DNA of 64,000 nucleotides. Origin: Microbacterium ureisolvens (lineage in GTDB: Bacteria; Actinomycetota; Actinomycetes; Actinomycetales; Microbacteriaceae). The stretch spans positions 62,001 to 126,000 of the forward strand of contig NZ_JADIJE010000009.1 in the NCBI RefSeq assembly GCF_015278315.1. Direction: 5' to 3'. Both the position numbers and the translations under genes were made by a program. The notes beneath the pieces were generated by a model. The model saw only the letters and a list, made by a program, of their open reading frames with translations. It made no database searches and was not told where the DNA came from. This document shows, piece after piece, positions 42,251 through 53,013 of the stretch (position 1 is its first letter; each line of letters starts with the position of its first letter).

Positions 42251-43699
42251 GTGACAGAGCCCGCCCCCACCGCAGATCTCGTCGTCGTCGCCAACCGGCT
42301 GCCCGTTGATCGGGTCGTCGACGACGACGGCGAGCCGGGGTGGCGTCGCTCGCCGGGCGGGCTGGTCACCGCACTCGAGCCGGTGATGCGGCGCGCCGAC
42401 GGCGCCTGGGTCGGCTGGCCCGGTCAGCCCGACATCGACGTCGATCCCTTCGAATTCGAGGGGACGCACCTGGTGCCCGTCTCGCTGAGCGCGGACGAGG
42501 TCGAGAAGTACTACGAGGGCATGTCGAACGACACGTTCTGGCCGCTGTATCACGACGTGATCGCCGAGCCGCGGTACCGCCGCGTCTGGTGGGACACCTA
42601 CGTGCGGGTCAACCGACGATTCGCCGAGGCGGCCGCGGCCGTCGCCGCCGAGGGCGGCACCGTCTGGGTGCAGGACTACCAGCTGCAGCTCGTGCCGCAG
42701 ATGCTCCGCGACGCCCGGCCCGACCTCACGATCGGATACTTCCACCACATTCCCTTCCCGGCATACGGTCTCTACTCCCAGCTGCCCTGGCGGCGCCAGG
42801 TGCTCGAGGGGCTGCTCGGCGCGGACGTCATCGGATTCCAGCGGGTGGCGGATGCCGGCAACTTCGCCCGCGCGGTCCGGCGCCAGTTCCGCTACCAGAC
42901 GAAGGCCACCGGCATCACGGTGCCGAACCCCGACGGAACGACGCGGCGGGCTCTCGCCAAGGCGTTCCCGATCTCGATCGACGCGACGTCGTACATCGAG
43001 CTCGCCCGCCGGGACGACGTCCGGGCCCGCGCCCGCGAGATCCGCGAGAGCCTCGGCAACCCCAAGAAGATCCTCCTCGGCGTCGACCGCCTCGACTACA
43101 CCAAAGGCATCCGCCATCGGATGAAGGCGTTCGGCGAGCTCCTCCAGGACGGCCGCATCTCGGTCGAGGACGTGACCCTCGTGCAGGTCGCCAGTCCCAG
43201 CCGCGAGCGTGTCGAGGCGTATATGCAGCTGCGTGACGAGATCGAGCTCACCGTCGGCCGCATCAACGGCGACTTCGACACCATGGACCACACCGCCATC
43301 CGGTATCTGCATCAGGCGTACCCGCGCGAGGAGATGGTGGCACTTTTCCTCGCCGCCGACGTCATGCTCGTGACGGCGCTGCGCGACGGCATGAACCTCG
43401 TCGCCAAGGAGTACGTGGCGTCACGGATCGACAACAAGGGCGTGCTGGTGCTCAGCGAGTTCGCCGGCGCGGCCGACGAGCTGCCCAGCGCCATCCGTAT
43501 CAACCCGCACGACATCGACGGCATGAAGGACTCGATCATGCGCGCCATCGAGATGCCCACGGCCGAGCAGGGGCGCCGCATGCGGGCCCTGCGCAAGAAG
43601 GTGATCGAGAGCGACGTCGCACGGTGGTCGCGCTCGTTCCTCGACGCCCTCGAAGAGGCACGACAGCTGCGCCGCAGCGGCGAGAAGGTGGACGCGTGA
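42251..43699 (+). CDS. otsA: alpha,alpha-trehalose-phosphate synthase (UDP- or GDP-glucose)
   Basis: The 482-residue GT20 glycosyltransferase makes trehalose-6-phosphate from a nucleotide-glucose and glucose-6-phosphate. Visible are VVVANRLPV and RSPGGLVTAL at the N-terminus, VWVQDYQLQLVPQMLR, GYFHHIPFPA, GVDRLDYTKGIRHRMKAF, and ALRDGMNLVAKEYVASR near the C-terminus, all donor/acceptor-site motifs of OtsA. GTG 42251 has CTGGAG 7 nt upstream. It overlaps otsB by GTGA, so synthase and phosphatase are coupled. Trehalose serves as an osmo- and desiccation protectant and mycolate-independent carbohydrate reserve in these bacteria. Confidence 0.95.
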   Translation: MTEPAPTADLVVVANRLPVDRVVDDDGEPGWRRSPGGLVTALEPVMRRADGAWVGWPGQPDIDVDPFEFEGTHLVPVSLSADEVEKYYEGMSNDTFWPLYHDVIAEPRYRRVWWDTYVRVNRRFAEAAAAVAAEGGTVWVQDYQLQLVPQMLRDARPDLTIGYFHHIPFPAYGLYSQLPWRRQVLEGLLGADVIGFQRVADAGNFARAVRRQFRYQTKATGITVPNPDGTTRRALAKAFPISIDATSYIELARRDDVRARAREIRESLGNPKKILLGVDRLDYTKGIRHRMKAFGELLQDGRISVEDVTLVQVASPSRERVEAYMQLRDEIELTVGRINGDFDTMDHTAIRYLHQAYPREEMVALFLAADVMLVTALRDGMNLVAKEYVASRIDNKGVLVLSEFAGAADELPSAIRINPHDIDGMKDSIMRAIEMPTAEQGRRMRALRKKVIESDVARWSRSFLDALEEARQLRRSGEKVDA

Positions 43700-44490
43700 C
43701 CTCGACGCTCACTCATCAAGCACGCGAGGGCGTCGCCCGGGTCGCGGCATCCGATCTCCTCCTCGTCGCCCTGGATTTCGACGGCACGCTGTCGCCGCTC
43801 GCGGACGACCCGATGAGCGCACGGATGCTGCCTGCCGCACGGGATGCCGTCGACGCGCTCGTCGCCGCGCCCGACACGGTCGTGGCGTTCGTGTCGGGCC
43901 GCAGCCTTGTCGATCTGCGCGTGATCGCGGACCACGACGACAGCTCGCGGGTGCTGCTCGCGGGTTCGCACGGCGCGGAGTTCTGGTCGCCCGGAGAAGG
44001 GATCCTGAGCCACGGCGAGGACGACGCCGACGTCGCCCTGCGCGACGCCCTGCGCACGCACGCCGAGCGGGACACCGCCGGCCTCGAAGGCGTGTGGATC
44101 GAACCCAAGACCTTCGGGTTCGGCGTCCACACGCGCCGGGCGACGCCCGAGGCGGCGGCAGAGGCGAACCGCATCGTCGACGCGATCGTCGCCGCTGAGG
44201 CGCCCCAGTGGCGCCGGCGGACAGGCCACAACATCGTGGAGTTCGCATTCCGCCACGAGGGCAAGGACTCCGCCATCGCCGAGCTGCGAGAGCGCCTGGG
44301 CGCCGACGCGGTGCTCTTCGCAGGCGACGACATCACGGACGAAGACGCGCTGGCCAGCCTCGGCGACGACGATCTGGGCGTCCGCGTGGGCGACGGCGAA
44401 ACGGCCGCGGCGGTGCGTGTGCCCGACATCGCGGCGCTCGCGGAGCTGCTGCAGCAGCTCGCCGCCGAGCGCACCCGGCTGCGCAGCTGA
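43696..44490 (+). CDS. otsB: trehalose-6-phosphate phosphatase
   Basis: The 264-residue HAD-superfamily phosphatase has motif I DFDGTLSPL (nucleophile Asp), motif II VAFVSGRSL, and the metal-binding FAGDDITDEDAL near the C-terminus. The sequence LLAGSHGAEFW is typical of OtsB. It converts trehalose-6-phosphate to trehalose. GTG 43696 lies in the otsA stop overlap, which fixes the start. Confidence 0.94.
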   Translation: MTSTLTHQAREGVARVAASDLLLVALDFDGTLSPLADDPMSARMLPAARDAVDALVAAPDTVVAFVSGRSLVDLRVIADHDDSSRVLLAGSHGAEFWSPGEGILSHGEDDADVALRDALRTHAERDTAGLEGVWIEPKTFGFGVHTRRATPEAAAEANRIVDAIVAAEAPQWRRRTGHNIVEFAFRHEGKDSAIAELRERLGADAVLFAGDDITDEDALASLGDDDLGVRVGDGETAAAVRVPDIAALAELLQQLAAERTRLRS

Positions 44491-44588
44491 GACCCTCGCG
44501 CGGCACCGTCACACGGACCAGGAGCCCGTTGTCACGGGAATCCGCCACCTCGCGGGAGCGGTCCGCCGCGCGGCAATAGAATCAGACA

Positions 44589-46307
44589 ATGGCCCAGCCC
44601 GATTCGCTCGCTGACAACTCCATCGACATCAAGCCCCGCAGTCGCGTCGTCACCGACGGCATCGAGGCCACGACCTCGCGGGGGATGCTCCGCGCCGTCG
44701 GCATGGGCGACGCGGACTGGGACAAGCCGCAGATCGGCATCGCGTCGAGCTGGAACGAGATCACACCCTGCAACCTGAGCCTCGACCGGCTCGCGCAGGG
44801 CGCCAAGGAGGGCGTGCACGCCGGCGGCGGGTACCCGCTGCAGTTCGGCACGATCTCGGTCTCGGACGGCATCTCGATGGGCCACGAGGGGATGCACTTC
44901 TCGCTCGTGTCGCGCGAGGTCATCGCGGACTCGGTCGAGACGGTGATCATGGCCGAGCGGCTCGACGGCTCGGTGCTCCTCGCCGGCTGCGACAAGTCGA
45001 TCCCCGGCATGCTGATGGCCTCGGCGCGCCTCGATCTCTCCAGCGTCTTCCTCTACGCCGGCTCGATCGCCCCCGGCTGGGTCAAGCTGTCGGACGGCAC
45101 CGAGAAGGACGTCACGATCATCGACTCGTTCGAGGCCGTGGGCGCGTGCCTCGCGGGCAAGATGAGCGAGGCCGACCTCAAGCGCATCGAGTGCGCGATC
45201 GCCCCGGGCGAGGGCGCGTGCGGCGGCATGTACACCGCCAACACGATGGCCTCGGTCGCCGAGGCGCTCGGCCTCTCCCTTCCCGGATCGGCCGCGCCGC
45301 CCTCGGCCGACCGTCGCCGCGACTACTTCGCCCACCGTTCGGGCGAGGCCGTGGTCAACCTGCTCCGCCAGGGCATCACCACGCGCGACATCCTCACCAA
45401 GGAGGCGTTCGAGAACGCGATCGCCCTCGCGATGGCGCTCGGCGGCTCGACGAACGTGGTGCTCCACCTCCTCGCCATCGCACGCGAGGCCGAGGTCGAC
45501 CTGAGCCTGCACGACTTCAACCGCATCGGCGACAAGGTGCCGCACGTGGCCGACATGAAGCCGTTCGGCAAGTACGTCATGAACGACGTCGACCGTCACG
45601 GCGGCATCCCCGTCATCATGAAGGCGATGCTCGACGAGGGGCTGCTCCACGGCGACGCTCTCACGGTGACCGGCAAGACGCTCGCCGAGAACCTCTCCGA
45701 GCTCGACCCCGACCCGATCGACGGCACGGTCATCCACACGTTCGACAACCCGATCCACGCGACCGGCGGCATCACCATCCTCCACGGCTCGATGGCGCCC
45801 GAGGGCGCCGTCGTGAAGACGGCCGGCTTCGACGCCGCCGTGTTCGAAGGACCTGCCCGCGTGTTCGAGCGCGAGCGCGCCGCCATGGATGCGCTGGAGG
45901 CCGGCCGGATCGACAAGGGCGACGTCGTCGTGATCCGCTACGAGGGTCCCAAGGGCGGTCCGGGCATGCGCGAGATGCTCGCGATCACCGCCGCCATCAA
46001 GGGCGCGGGGCTCGGAAAAGATGTACTACTCTTGACGGACGGACGATTCTCAGGCGGCACAACCGGCCTGTGCATCGGCCACATAGCACCCGAGGCGGTG
46101 GACGCAGGTCCCATCGCGTTCGTGCGCGATGGTGATCTGATACGGGTCGATATCGCGGCTCGCACTCTCGACCTACTCGTCGACGAGGCTGAGCTTGATT
46201 CCCGCCGCTCTGGCTGGGAGCCGCTTCCCCCGCGCTATACCCGTGGCGTCCTTGCCAAGTACTCCCGACTCGTGCGCTCCGCTGCGGAGGGCGCGACCAC
46301 CGGTTGA
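44589..46307 (+). CDS. ilvD: dihydroxy-acid dehydratase
   Basis: The 572-residue Fe-S dehydratase carries [11 protein letters not shown] and [14 protein letters not shown] (cluster cysteines), and [18 protein letters not shown] plus [15 protein letters not shown] at the C-terminus. It dehydrates 2,3-dihydroxy-isovalerate and -methylvalerate in valine and isoleucine synthesis. ATG 44589 lies 6 nt after TAGAAT (44577-44582) with no ribosome binding site, so it is probably leaderless. Codon use changes abruptly at about 46010: the last hundred codons use many A/T-ending and rare codons (CTA, ATA, GTA, TTG) absent from the rest, as if that end came from another source. It is 47 nt before ilvB. 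Confidence 0.95.
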   Translation: MAQPDSLADNSIDIKPRSRVVTDGIEATTSRGMLRAVGMGDADWDKPQIGIASSWNEITPCNLSLDRLAQGAKEGVHAGGGYPLQFGTISVSDGISMGHEGMHFSLVSREVIADSVETVIMAERLDGSVLLAGCDKSIPGMLMASARLDLSSVFLYAGSIAPGWVKLSDGTEKDVTIIDSFEAVGACLAGKMSEADLKRIECAIAPGEGACGGMYTANTMASVAEALGLSLPGSAAPPSADRRRDYFAHRSGEAVVNLLRQGITTRDILTKEAFENAIALAMALGGSTNVVLHLLAIAREAEVDLSLHDFNRIGDKVPHVADMKPFGKYVMNDVDRHGGIPVIMKAMLDEGLLHGDALTVTGKTLAENLSELDPDPIDGTVIHTFDNPIHATGGITILHGSMAPEGAVVKTAGFDAAVFEGPARVFERERAAMDALEAGRIDKGDVVVIRYEGPKGGPGMREMLAITAAIKGAGLGKDVLLLTDGRFSGGTTGLCIGHIAPEAVDAGPIAFVRDGDLIRVDIAARTLDLLVDEAELDSRRSGWEPLPPRYTRGVLAKYSRLVRSAAEGATTG

Positions 46308-46354
46308 GCCTGGCTTCCGACATCCCCTCCGACCCACTTCAGAGGAACATCACC

Positions 46355-48160
46355 ATGTCAGCCGACACCGCCGCGGCCGTTCCCCGGCCGCCAGCCCGCA
46401 CCGCCTCGACGCCCGTGCTCACGGGCGCGGAAGCGGTCGTCCGCTCGCTCGACCTGCTGGGCGTGACCGACGTGTTCGGTCTTCCCGGCGGCGCGATCAT
46501 GCCCGTCTACGACCCGCTCATGGACGACGAGTCGGTGCGCCACATCCTCGTCCGCCACGAGCAGGGCGCCGGCCACGCGGCCGAGGGCTACGCCGCGGCG
46601 TCCGGCCGCGTGGGCGTCGCCATCGCCACCTCGGGCCCGGGCGCGACGAACCTCGTCACCGCGATCGCCGACGCCTATATGGATTCGGTGCCGATCGTGT
46701 GCATCACCGGTCAGGTCTTCTCCACCCTCATGGGGACGGATGCCTTCCAGGAGGCCGACATCGTGGGCATCACGATGCCGATCACCAAGCACTCGTTCCT
46801 GGTCAAGCGCGCCGAAGACATCCCCGGCGCCATCGCGGCCGCGTTCGAGATCGCCTCGACCGGCCGCCCCGGGCCCGTGCTCGTCGACATCACCAAGGAC
46901 GCGCAGCAGGCCGAGGCGCCGTTCGTGTGGCCGCCGAAGATCGACCTCCCCGGCTACCGCCCGGTGACCAAGGCGCACGGCAAGCAGATCCAGGCCGCGG
47001 CGCACCTCATCGCCGAGGCCAAGAAGCCGGTGCTCTACGTCGGCGGCGGGGTGGTGCGCGCGCAGGCCTCCGAAGAGCTGCGCACCCTGGCGGAGTCCAC
47101 CGGCGCACCGGTTGTCACGACGCTCATGGCCCGCGGCGCGTTCCCCGACTCGCACGAGCAGCACCTGGGCATGCCCGGCATGCACGGCACGGTGCCCGCC
47201 GTGCTCGCGCTGCAGGAGTCCGACCTGATCGTGGCGCTCGGCGCGCGGTTCGACGACCGCGTCACCGGCAAGGCGGCGCAGTTCGCGCCGTACGCCAAAG
47301 TCGTGCACGTCGACATCGACCCGGCCGAGATCTCGAAGATCCGCACGGCCGACGTGCCGATCGTCGGCGACCTCAAGGATGTGCTGGTCGACCTCGACGC
47401 GGCCTACCGCGCGACCAGTCCGGGCGGCAAGCTCGACATCGCCGAGTGGTGGTCGTTCCTGGACGGGCTGCGCGACGAGTTCCCCCTCGGCTACACGCAG
47501 CCGACCGACGGACTCATGTCGCCGCAGTACGTGATCCAGCGCATCGGCGAGCTCACCGGGCCGGAGGGCGTCTACGCCGCGGGTGTCGGTCAGCACCAGA
47601 TGTGGGCCGCGCAGTTCATCAAGTACGAGCGCCCGAACGCGTGGCTCAACTCCGGCGGCGCCGGCACGATGGGCTATTCGGTGCCCGCGGCCATGGGCGC
47701 CAAGGTCGCCGAGCCCGAGCGTGTGGTGTGGGCGATCGACGGCGACGGCTGCTTCCAGATGACCAATCAGGAACTCGCCACCTGCGCGATCAACAACATC
47801 CCGATCAAGGTCGCGATCATCAACAACTCTTCGCTGGGCATGGTGCGCCAGTGGCAGACGCTGTTCTACGACGGCCGCCACTCCAACACCGACCTCAACA
47901 CCGGTCACGGCACCGTCCGCATCCCCGACTTCGTGAAGCTGTCGGAGGCGTACGGGTGCCTCGCGATCCGCGTCGAGAAGGAGGAGGACGTGGATGCCGC
48001 GATCAAGACGGCGCTGGAGACCAACGACCGTCCGGTGGTCATCGACTTCGTCGTGAGCGCCGACGCGATGGTGTGGCCGATGGTGCCGCAGGGCGTCAGC
48101 AACAGCTATGTCCAGTACGCGCGCGATCACTCGCCCGCCTTCGCCGAGCAGGAGGACTGA
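46355..48160 (+). CDS. ilvB: acetolactate synthase large subunit
   Basis: The 601-residue ThDP enzyme has the N-terminal [12 protein letters not shown] and the catalytic Glu in [13 protein letters not shown]. Its FAD domain is in the middle ([11 protein letters not shown]), and its ThDP-binding [29 protein letters not shown] lies at about residues 465-495. It condenses two pyruvates, or pyruvate with 2-oxobutyrate, as the first step of branched-chain amino acid synthesis. ATG 46355 follows AGAGGAAC; a TTG 51 nt upstream overlapping the ilvD stop is less likely. First gene of ilvBNC. Confidence 0.95.
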   Translation: MSADTAAAVPRPPARTASTPVLTGAEAVVRSLDLLGVTDVFGLPGGAIMPVYDPLMDDESVRHILVRHEQGAGHAAEGYAAASGRVGVAIATSGPGATNLVTAIADAYMDSVPIVCITGQVFSTLMGTDAFQEADIVGITMPITKHSFLVKRAEDIPGAIAAAFEIASTGRPGPVLVDITKDAQQAEAPFVWPPKIDLPGYRPVTKAHGKQIQAAAHLIAEAKKPVLYVGGGVVRAQASEELRTLAESTGAPVVTTLMARGAFPDSHEQHLGMPGMHGTVPAVLALQESDLIVALGARFDDRVTGKAAQFAPYAKVVHVDIDPAEISKIRTADVPIVGDLKDVLVDLDAAYRATSPGGKLDIAEWWSFLDGLRDEFPLGYTQPTDGLMSPQYVIQRIGELTGPEGVYAAGVGQHQMWAAQFIKYERPNAWLNSGGAGTMGYSVPAAMGAKVAEPERVVWAIDGDGCFQMTNQELATCAINNIPIKVAIINNSSLGMVRQWQTLFYDGRHSNTDLNTGHGTVRIPDFVKLSEAYGCLAIRVEKEEDVDAAIKTALETNDRPVVIDFVVSADAMVWPMVPQGVSNSYVQYARDHSPAFAEQED

Positions 48161-48164
48161 CCCC

Positions 48165-48674
48165 ATGTCGAGTCACGTGCTGAGCCTCCTGGTGGAGGAC
48201 AAGCCTGGTCTGCTCACCCGCGTCGCCGGGCTGTTCGCGCGCCGCGGCTTCAACATCGAGTCGCTCGCGGTGGGTGTCACCGAGGTCCCCGGCCTCTCCC
48301 GCATCACCGTGGTCGTGGATGTGGACGAGCTGCCCCTCGAGCAGGTCACCAAGCAGCTGAACAAGCTCATCAACGTCATCAAGATCGTCGAGCTCGACCC
48401 CGCGGCATCCGTGCAGCGCGAGCACATGCTCATCAAGGTGCGCGCCGACAATCAGAACCGCTCGAACGTGCTGGAGGTCGTCAGCCTCTTCCGCGCGCAG
48501 ATCGTCGACTACGCGCCGGACGCGCTCGTGGTCGAGGTGACCGGCGACAAGGGCAAGGTCGAGGCCTTCCTGCGCGCGCTGGAGCCGTTCGGCATCAAGG
48601 AGCTGGCGCAGTCCGGCCTCGTCGCCATCGGCCGCGGCGGCAAGAGCATCACCGAGCGCGTGCTGCGCGGCTGA
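48165..48674 (+). CDS. ilvN: acetolactate synthase small (regulatory) subunit
   Basis: The 169-residue subunit has an N-terminal ACT domain (LSLLVEDKPGLLTRVAGLFARRGFNIESLAVG) where valine feedback inhibits. A C-terminal regulatory domain follows (HMLIKVRADNQNRSNVLEVVSLFRAQIVDY). ATG 48165 has GGAGGA 9 nt upstream, inside the end of ilvB, so expression is coupled. A large inverted repeat separates it from ilvC. Confidence 0.95.
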   Translation: MSSHVLSLLVEDKPGLLTRVAGLFARRGFNIESLAVGVTEVPGLSRITVVVDVDELPLEQVTKQLNKLINVIKIVELDPAASVQREHMLIKVRADNQNRSNVLEVVSLFRAQIVDYAPDALVVEVTGDKGKVEAFLRALEPFGIKELAQSGLVAIGRGGKSITERVLRG

Positions 48675-48683
48675 CAACAATTC

Positions 48684-49803
<1,120 letters not shown>

Positions 49804-49835
49804 CCCCGCCCCGCTGACGCGCGCCGACGCGCTGC

Positions 49836-49880
49836 AGACGCCGAGAGCCCGGCCCCACGAGGGCCGGGCTCTCGGCGTCT
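49836..49880 (+). terminator. terminator of the ilvBNC operon
   Basis: A perfect 20-bp stem (49836-49855 with 49861-49880) around CACGA, followed by TCTTG. It lies 33 nt after the ilvC stop. One of the strongest hairpins in the window. Confidence 0.9.
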
Positions 49881-49960
49881 TCTTGCTGAGAACTTCCTCA
49901 TCGAACGGCTCTTGTCGGTGATGATGCGCGCGTGATGTGATCCTCGCCATGGGAGAACAC

Positions 49961-51796
49961 ATGCCTGACAACGCATCCGATCACGAGCTCGAGGCGCCGG
50001 CGGACACCCCGCCTCGGTCCGGTCTCAGCCGACGCAATTTCCTGGTCGGCGTCTCCGCGGCCAGTGTGCTCGCCGCGGCCGGATGGTCGCAGACGCCGAA
50101 GGCGGTGGCGGCACCCGGCGGACGCTCGGTCACGATCACGGTCATGGGCACGTCCGACATCCACGCCAACGCGCTGAACTGGGACTACTACAAGGACGCC
50201 GCCTACAGCGACAGCGCCGGCAACACCATCGGCCTCGCCCGGGTCTCGAGCGTCGTGAACCAGATCCGCGCCGATCGCGGCCGGGGACGCACGCTGCTCT
50301 TCGATGCCGGCGACACCATCCAGGGCTCTCCGCTCGGCTTCTACTACGCGACGGTCGACCCGGTCGACGAGTCGGGCGCGACGCACCCGATCGCGGCGCA
50401 GTTCAATGCGATCGGCTACGACGCCGTCGCCCTCGGCAACCACGAGTTCAACTACGGGCTCGACTTCCTCGACAACTGGATCTCGCAGCTGGATGCCCCG
50501 GCCCTGGCCGCGAACGCCGTGCACGCGGGCACGACGGAGCCGGCGTACCGGCCCTACATCGTCAAGAAGATGCACGTGCCCGGCTACAAGCCCATCCGCG
50601 TGGGAGTCCTCGGCCTCACCAACCCCGGCGTCGTGATCTGGGACAAGGCGAACGTGAGCGGCCGGCTGGACGTGCTCGACGTCGTCGAGTCCGCGGCGCA
50701 CTGGGTTCCCGTCATGCGCTCCGAGGGCGTCGACGTGGTCGTCGTCAGCGTGCACGCCGGCGACAGCGGGCTCTCGTCCTACGGCAGCGACATCCCCGTC
50801 GAGAATGCTTCGGCCATGCTGGCGGAGCAGGTGCCAGGCATCGACGCCATCCTCTTCGGCCACGCGCACAACGATGTGCCGCAGCGCTTCGTGACCAACG
50901 TCGTGACGGGTGAGCAGGTCATCATGAGCGAGCCCGGGCGCTGGGGCCAGCGCGTGAGCGTGTTCGACCTGACGCTCACGATGGAGCGGGGCCGCTGGCA
51001 CGTGGCCGGCGCCGAGTCCTACACGGTGAACACCAACACGGTTCAGGAGGATCCCGCCCTCGTGCAGGTGGTGCAGGCGCAGCACGATGCGGTGGTCGCC
51101 TACGTGAACACGCCGGTCGCGACCTCCACCGAAGAGCTCTCGGCGGCCGAGTCCTGCTGGAAGGACACGGCGATCCTCGACTACATCCATCACGTCCAGA
51201 TCGACACGGTGTCGCAGGCGATCGCGGGCACGCCCGAGGCATCCCTCCCGATCATCTCGCTCGCCGCCCCGTTCAACCGTGCGGCGACCTTCCCCGCAGG
51301 CGAGGTGACGATCAAGGATGTGGCCGGACTCTACATCTACGACAACACGCTGCTCGGGTCGGTGCTGACGGGCGCGCAGATCAAGGACTACCTCGAGTAC
51401 TCGGCCAAGTACTTCCTGACCGTCGCGCCTGGAGCGCCCGTCGCGCCCGCGACATGGACCAACGCCGCCGGCATCCCCGACTACAACTTCGACCAGTTCT
51501 CGGGCGTCACCTACGACATCGACATCTCGCAGGTCGCGGGCTCTCGCATCGCGAACCTCGCCTTCGAGGGCGTCCCCGTCGCGGCCGACCAGCGGTTCGT
51601 CGTCGCGGTGAATAACTACCGGCAGTCGGGCGGCGGCGGGTTCCCGCACATCGCCGGGGCACCCGTGGTCTACAACGCCCAGGTCGCGATCCGCGAGGCG
51701 ATCGTCGCCTTCGCGTCGGCGACCGGGGTGATCGATCCGGCCGACTTCCACGTCGTGAACTGGAGGCTGGTCCGCGCCGGCGTGCCCGTCTTCTGA
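49961..51796 (+). CDS. exported bifunctional metallophosphatase/5'-nucleotidase
   Basis: The 611-residue protein has a twin-arginine signal (SRRNFLVG at 23-30, then a hydrophobic AASVLAAAG stretch), so it should be exported folded. The N-terminal metallophosphoesterase domain has TSDIHAN, FDAGDTIQGSPL, ALGNHEFNYG, SVHAGD and GHAHNDVP. The C-terminal half is the 5'-nucleotidase substrate domain (DNTLLGSVLTGAQIKDYLEYSAKYF, VAVNNYRQSGGGGFP). It would release phosphate or nucleosides from external nucleotides, including 2',3'-cyclic ones. ATG 49961 has GGGAGA close upstream; GTG 49937 and ATG 49949 are less well placed. Confidence 0.9.
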   Translation: MPDNASDHELEAPADTPPRSGLSRRNFLVGVSAASVLAAAGWSQTPKAVAAPGGRSVTITVMGTSDIHANALNWDYYKDAAYSDSAGNTIGLARVSSVVNQIRADRGRGRTLLFDAGDTIQGSPLGFYYATVDPVDESGATHPIAAQFNAIGYDAVALGNHEFNYGLDFLDNWISQLDAPALAANAVHAGTTEPAYRPYIVKKMHVPGYKPIRVGVLGLTNPGVVIWDKANVSGRLDVLDVVESAAHWVPVMRSEGVDVVVVSVHAGDSGLSSYGSDIPVENASAMLAEQVPGIDAILFGHAHNDVPQRFVTNVVTGEQVIMSEPGRWGQRVSVFDLTLTMERGRWHVAGAESYTVNTNTVQEDPALVQVVQAQHDAVVAYVNTPVATSTEELSAAESCWKDTAILDYIHHVQIDTVSQAIAGTPEASLPIISLAAPFNRAATFPAGEVTIKDVAGLYIYDNTLLGSVLTGAQIKDYLEYSAKYFLTVAPGAPVAPATWTNAAGIPDYNFDQFSGVTYDIDISQVAGSRIANLAFEGVPVAADQRFVVAVNNYRQSGGGGFPHIAGAPVVYNAQVAIREAIVAFASATGVIDPADFHVVNWRLVRAGVPVF

Positions 51797-51927
51797 TCGG
51801 GGCGGAACCGCCCTTCGTGGGCGATGAGCGATTGTGATCCGGGTTCCGGCGTATCACCGGCACCCCACCGCGACTCACACCACTCATACCTCGCCAACCC
51901 GGGCGAGCACCACGAAAGGAAACGGCC

Positions 51928-52134
51928 ATGGACGGGAGCACCCTGACCTTCACGGCCGACCGGCTCGATCGCGAGCGGGCGGCCGCCCTGGATCGCGAGA
52001 ACGAGATTCTCCGCAGCGTCGCCGATCGCGGCGTCACCATCAGCCCCGAGAGCCCCACGGCGCACGTCGCCGCGGGCGTGGGCGTGTGGTTCCGCCACCT
52101 CTTCACGAGGCCGCGTCAGGCGCGATTCGCGTGA
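51928..52134 (+). CDS. small protein of unknown function
   Basis: A 68-residue frame with a good ribosome binding site (GAAAGGAAA about 7 nt before ATG 51928) and a strong hairpin just after it, so it is very likely a real monocistronic gene. The first half is charged and helical (DRLDRERAAALDRENEILRSVADRG). The second half has VAAGVGVWFRHLF, possibly amphipathic or membrane-associated, and ends with basic residues. No family recognised; it might be a small stress or membrane-associated protein. Confidence 0.65.
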   Translation: MDGSTLTFTADRLDRERAAALDRENEILRSVADRGVTISPESPTAHVAAGVGVWFRHLFTRPRQARFA

Positions 52135-52141
52135 ATCCGCA

Positions 52142-52172
52142 GAGACCCGCCGCCCGGAGCGCGGCGGGTCTC
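52142..52172 (+). terminator. terminator after the 68-residue protein gene
   Basis: A perfect 12-bp stem GAGACCCGCCGC (52142-52153) with GCGGCGGGTCTC (52161-52172) around a 7-nt loop, 8 nt after the stop codon. Confidence 0.8.
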
Positions 52173-52214
52173 ACCCTGTCTGCGCGTCCTCTTCGGCCCG
52201 GATATGCTCGCGGC

Positions 52215-52934
52215 ATGTCAGCTGCGCGTCCTGTCGAGATCGCCGTCCAAGACCCCGCGGGCGCGCAGGCGGCCATGCGGGCGGGAGCCGACCGCCTCGA
52301 GCTGTGCCAGGCTCTCGACCTCGGCGGCATCACGCCCTCCCTCGGCGTCCTCGAGGCCGTCCTCGGCGCGGTCGATCCGGCGGCGGTGAACGTGCTGGTC
52401 CGCCCGCGGGGGGGCGGCTTCGTGTACAGCGAGGAGGAGGTCGCCCTCGTGACGGCCGACATCCGGACGTGCGTCGAACGCGGAGCGGGCGGCGTGGTCG
52501 TCGGCGCACTGACCGCGTCGGGCGGGCTCGACATCCAGGCGCTGCGGAGATGGCGGGATGCCGCCAGCTCGGCGACCCTCGTGTTCCACCGCGCCGTCGA
52601 TGCCGCCGCCGATCCGTCCGCGGTGTTCGACGCGCTCGTTGCCGAAGGCGTGGACCGAGTCCTGACATCCGGCGGTGCTCCTCGGTCCATCGAGGGGCTC
52701 GCCGCACTGTCGGCGTTCGCCGCGCGGTCGGGGTCGGTCGAGGTGATGGCCGGCGGCGGCGTACAGCCCGGCGACATCCCCGCACTCTTCGCCGCCGGCG
52801 TGGACGCGGTGCACCTGTCGGCGCGAGGCAGAGGCGGGTTGGATGCGCCGTCCGGACCGGGCGGAGGATCCGCCGGACACGATGTGACCGACGCCCGCAT
52901 CGTCGCGGAGGCGGTCGCCGCCGCTGCCCGCTGA
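52215..52934 (+). CDS. cutC: CutC family protein
   Basis: The 239-residue TIM-barrel protein has VEIAVQDPAGAQAAMRAGADRLELCQALDLGGITPSLG, NVLVRPRGGGFVYSEEE, FHRAVDAA, VDRVLTSGGAPRSIEGL and VMAGGGVQPGDIP, all CutC signatures. CutC was named for copper homeostasis, but a direct role in copper binding is disputed. ATG 52215 lies 6 nt after TATGCT (52203-52208) and has no ribosome binding site, so it is probably leaderless. It stands alone between terminator and a long exported protein gene. Confidence 0.9.
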   Translation: MSAARPVEIAVQDPAGAQAAMRAGADRLELCQALDLGGITPSLGVLEAVLGAVDPAAVNVLVRPRGGGFVYSEEEVALVTADIRTCVERGAGGVVVGALTASGGLDIQALRRWRDAASSATLVFHRAVDAAADPSAVFDALVAEGVDRVLTSGGAPRSIEGLAALSAFAARSGSVEVMAGGGVQPGDIPALFAAGVDAVHLSARGRGGLDAPSGPGGGSAGHDVTDARIVAEAVAAAAR

Positions 52935-53013
52935 ACCGATCGTCTCGACGACGTACACCGACTGATCGCCCGTCCGCCCGCGCGGGTTCACCTCCGCGCG
53001 CCACGGTCGAGGC

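Noticed and set aside
46304..46354. Leader peptide or attenuator before ilvB
   Set aside because: The 47-nt ilvD-ilvB gap has no run of Val, Leu or Ile codons and no alternative hairpins. The TTG that would extend ilvB upstream has no ribosome binding site.
51797..51815. GGGCGGAACCGCCC hairpin after the 5'-nucleotidase gene as terminator
   Set aside because: The stem has only six pairs and a 2-nt loop, too tight to form as drawn, and no other support is visible.
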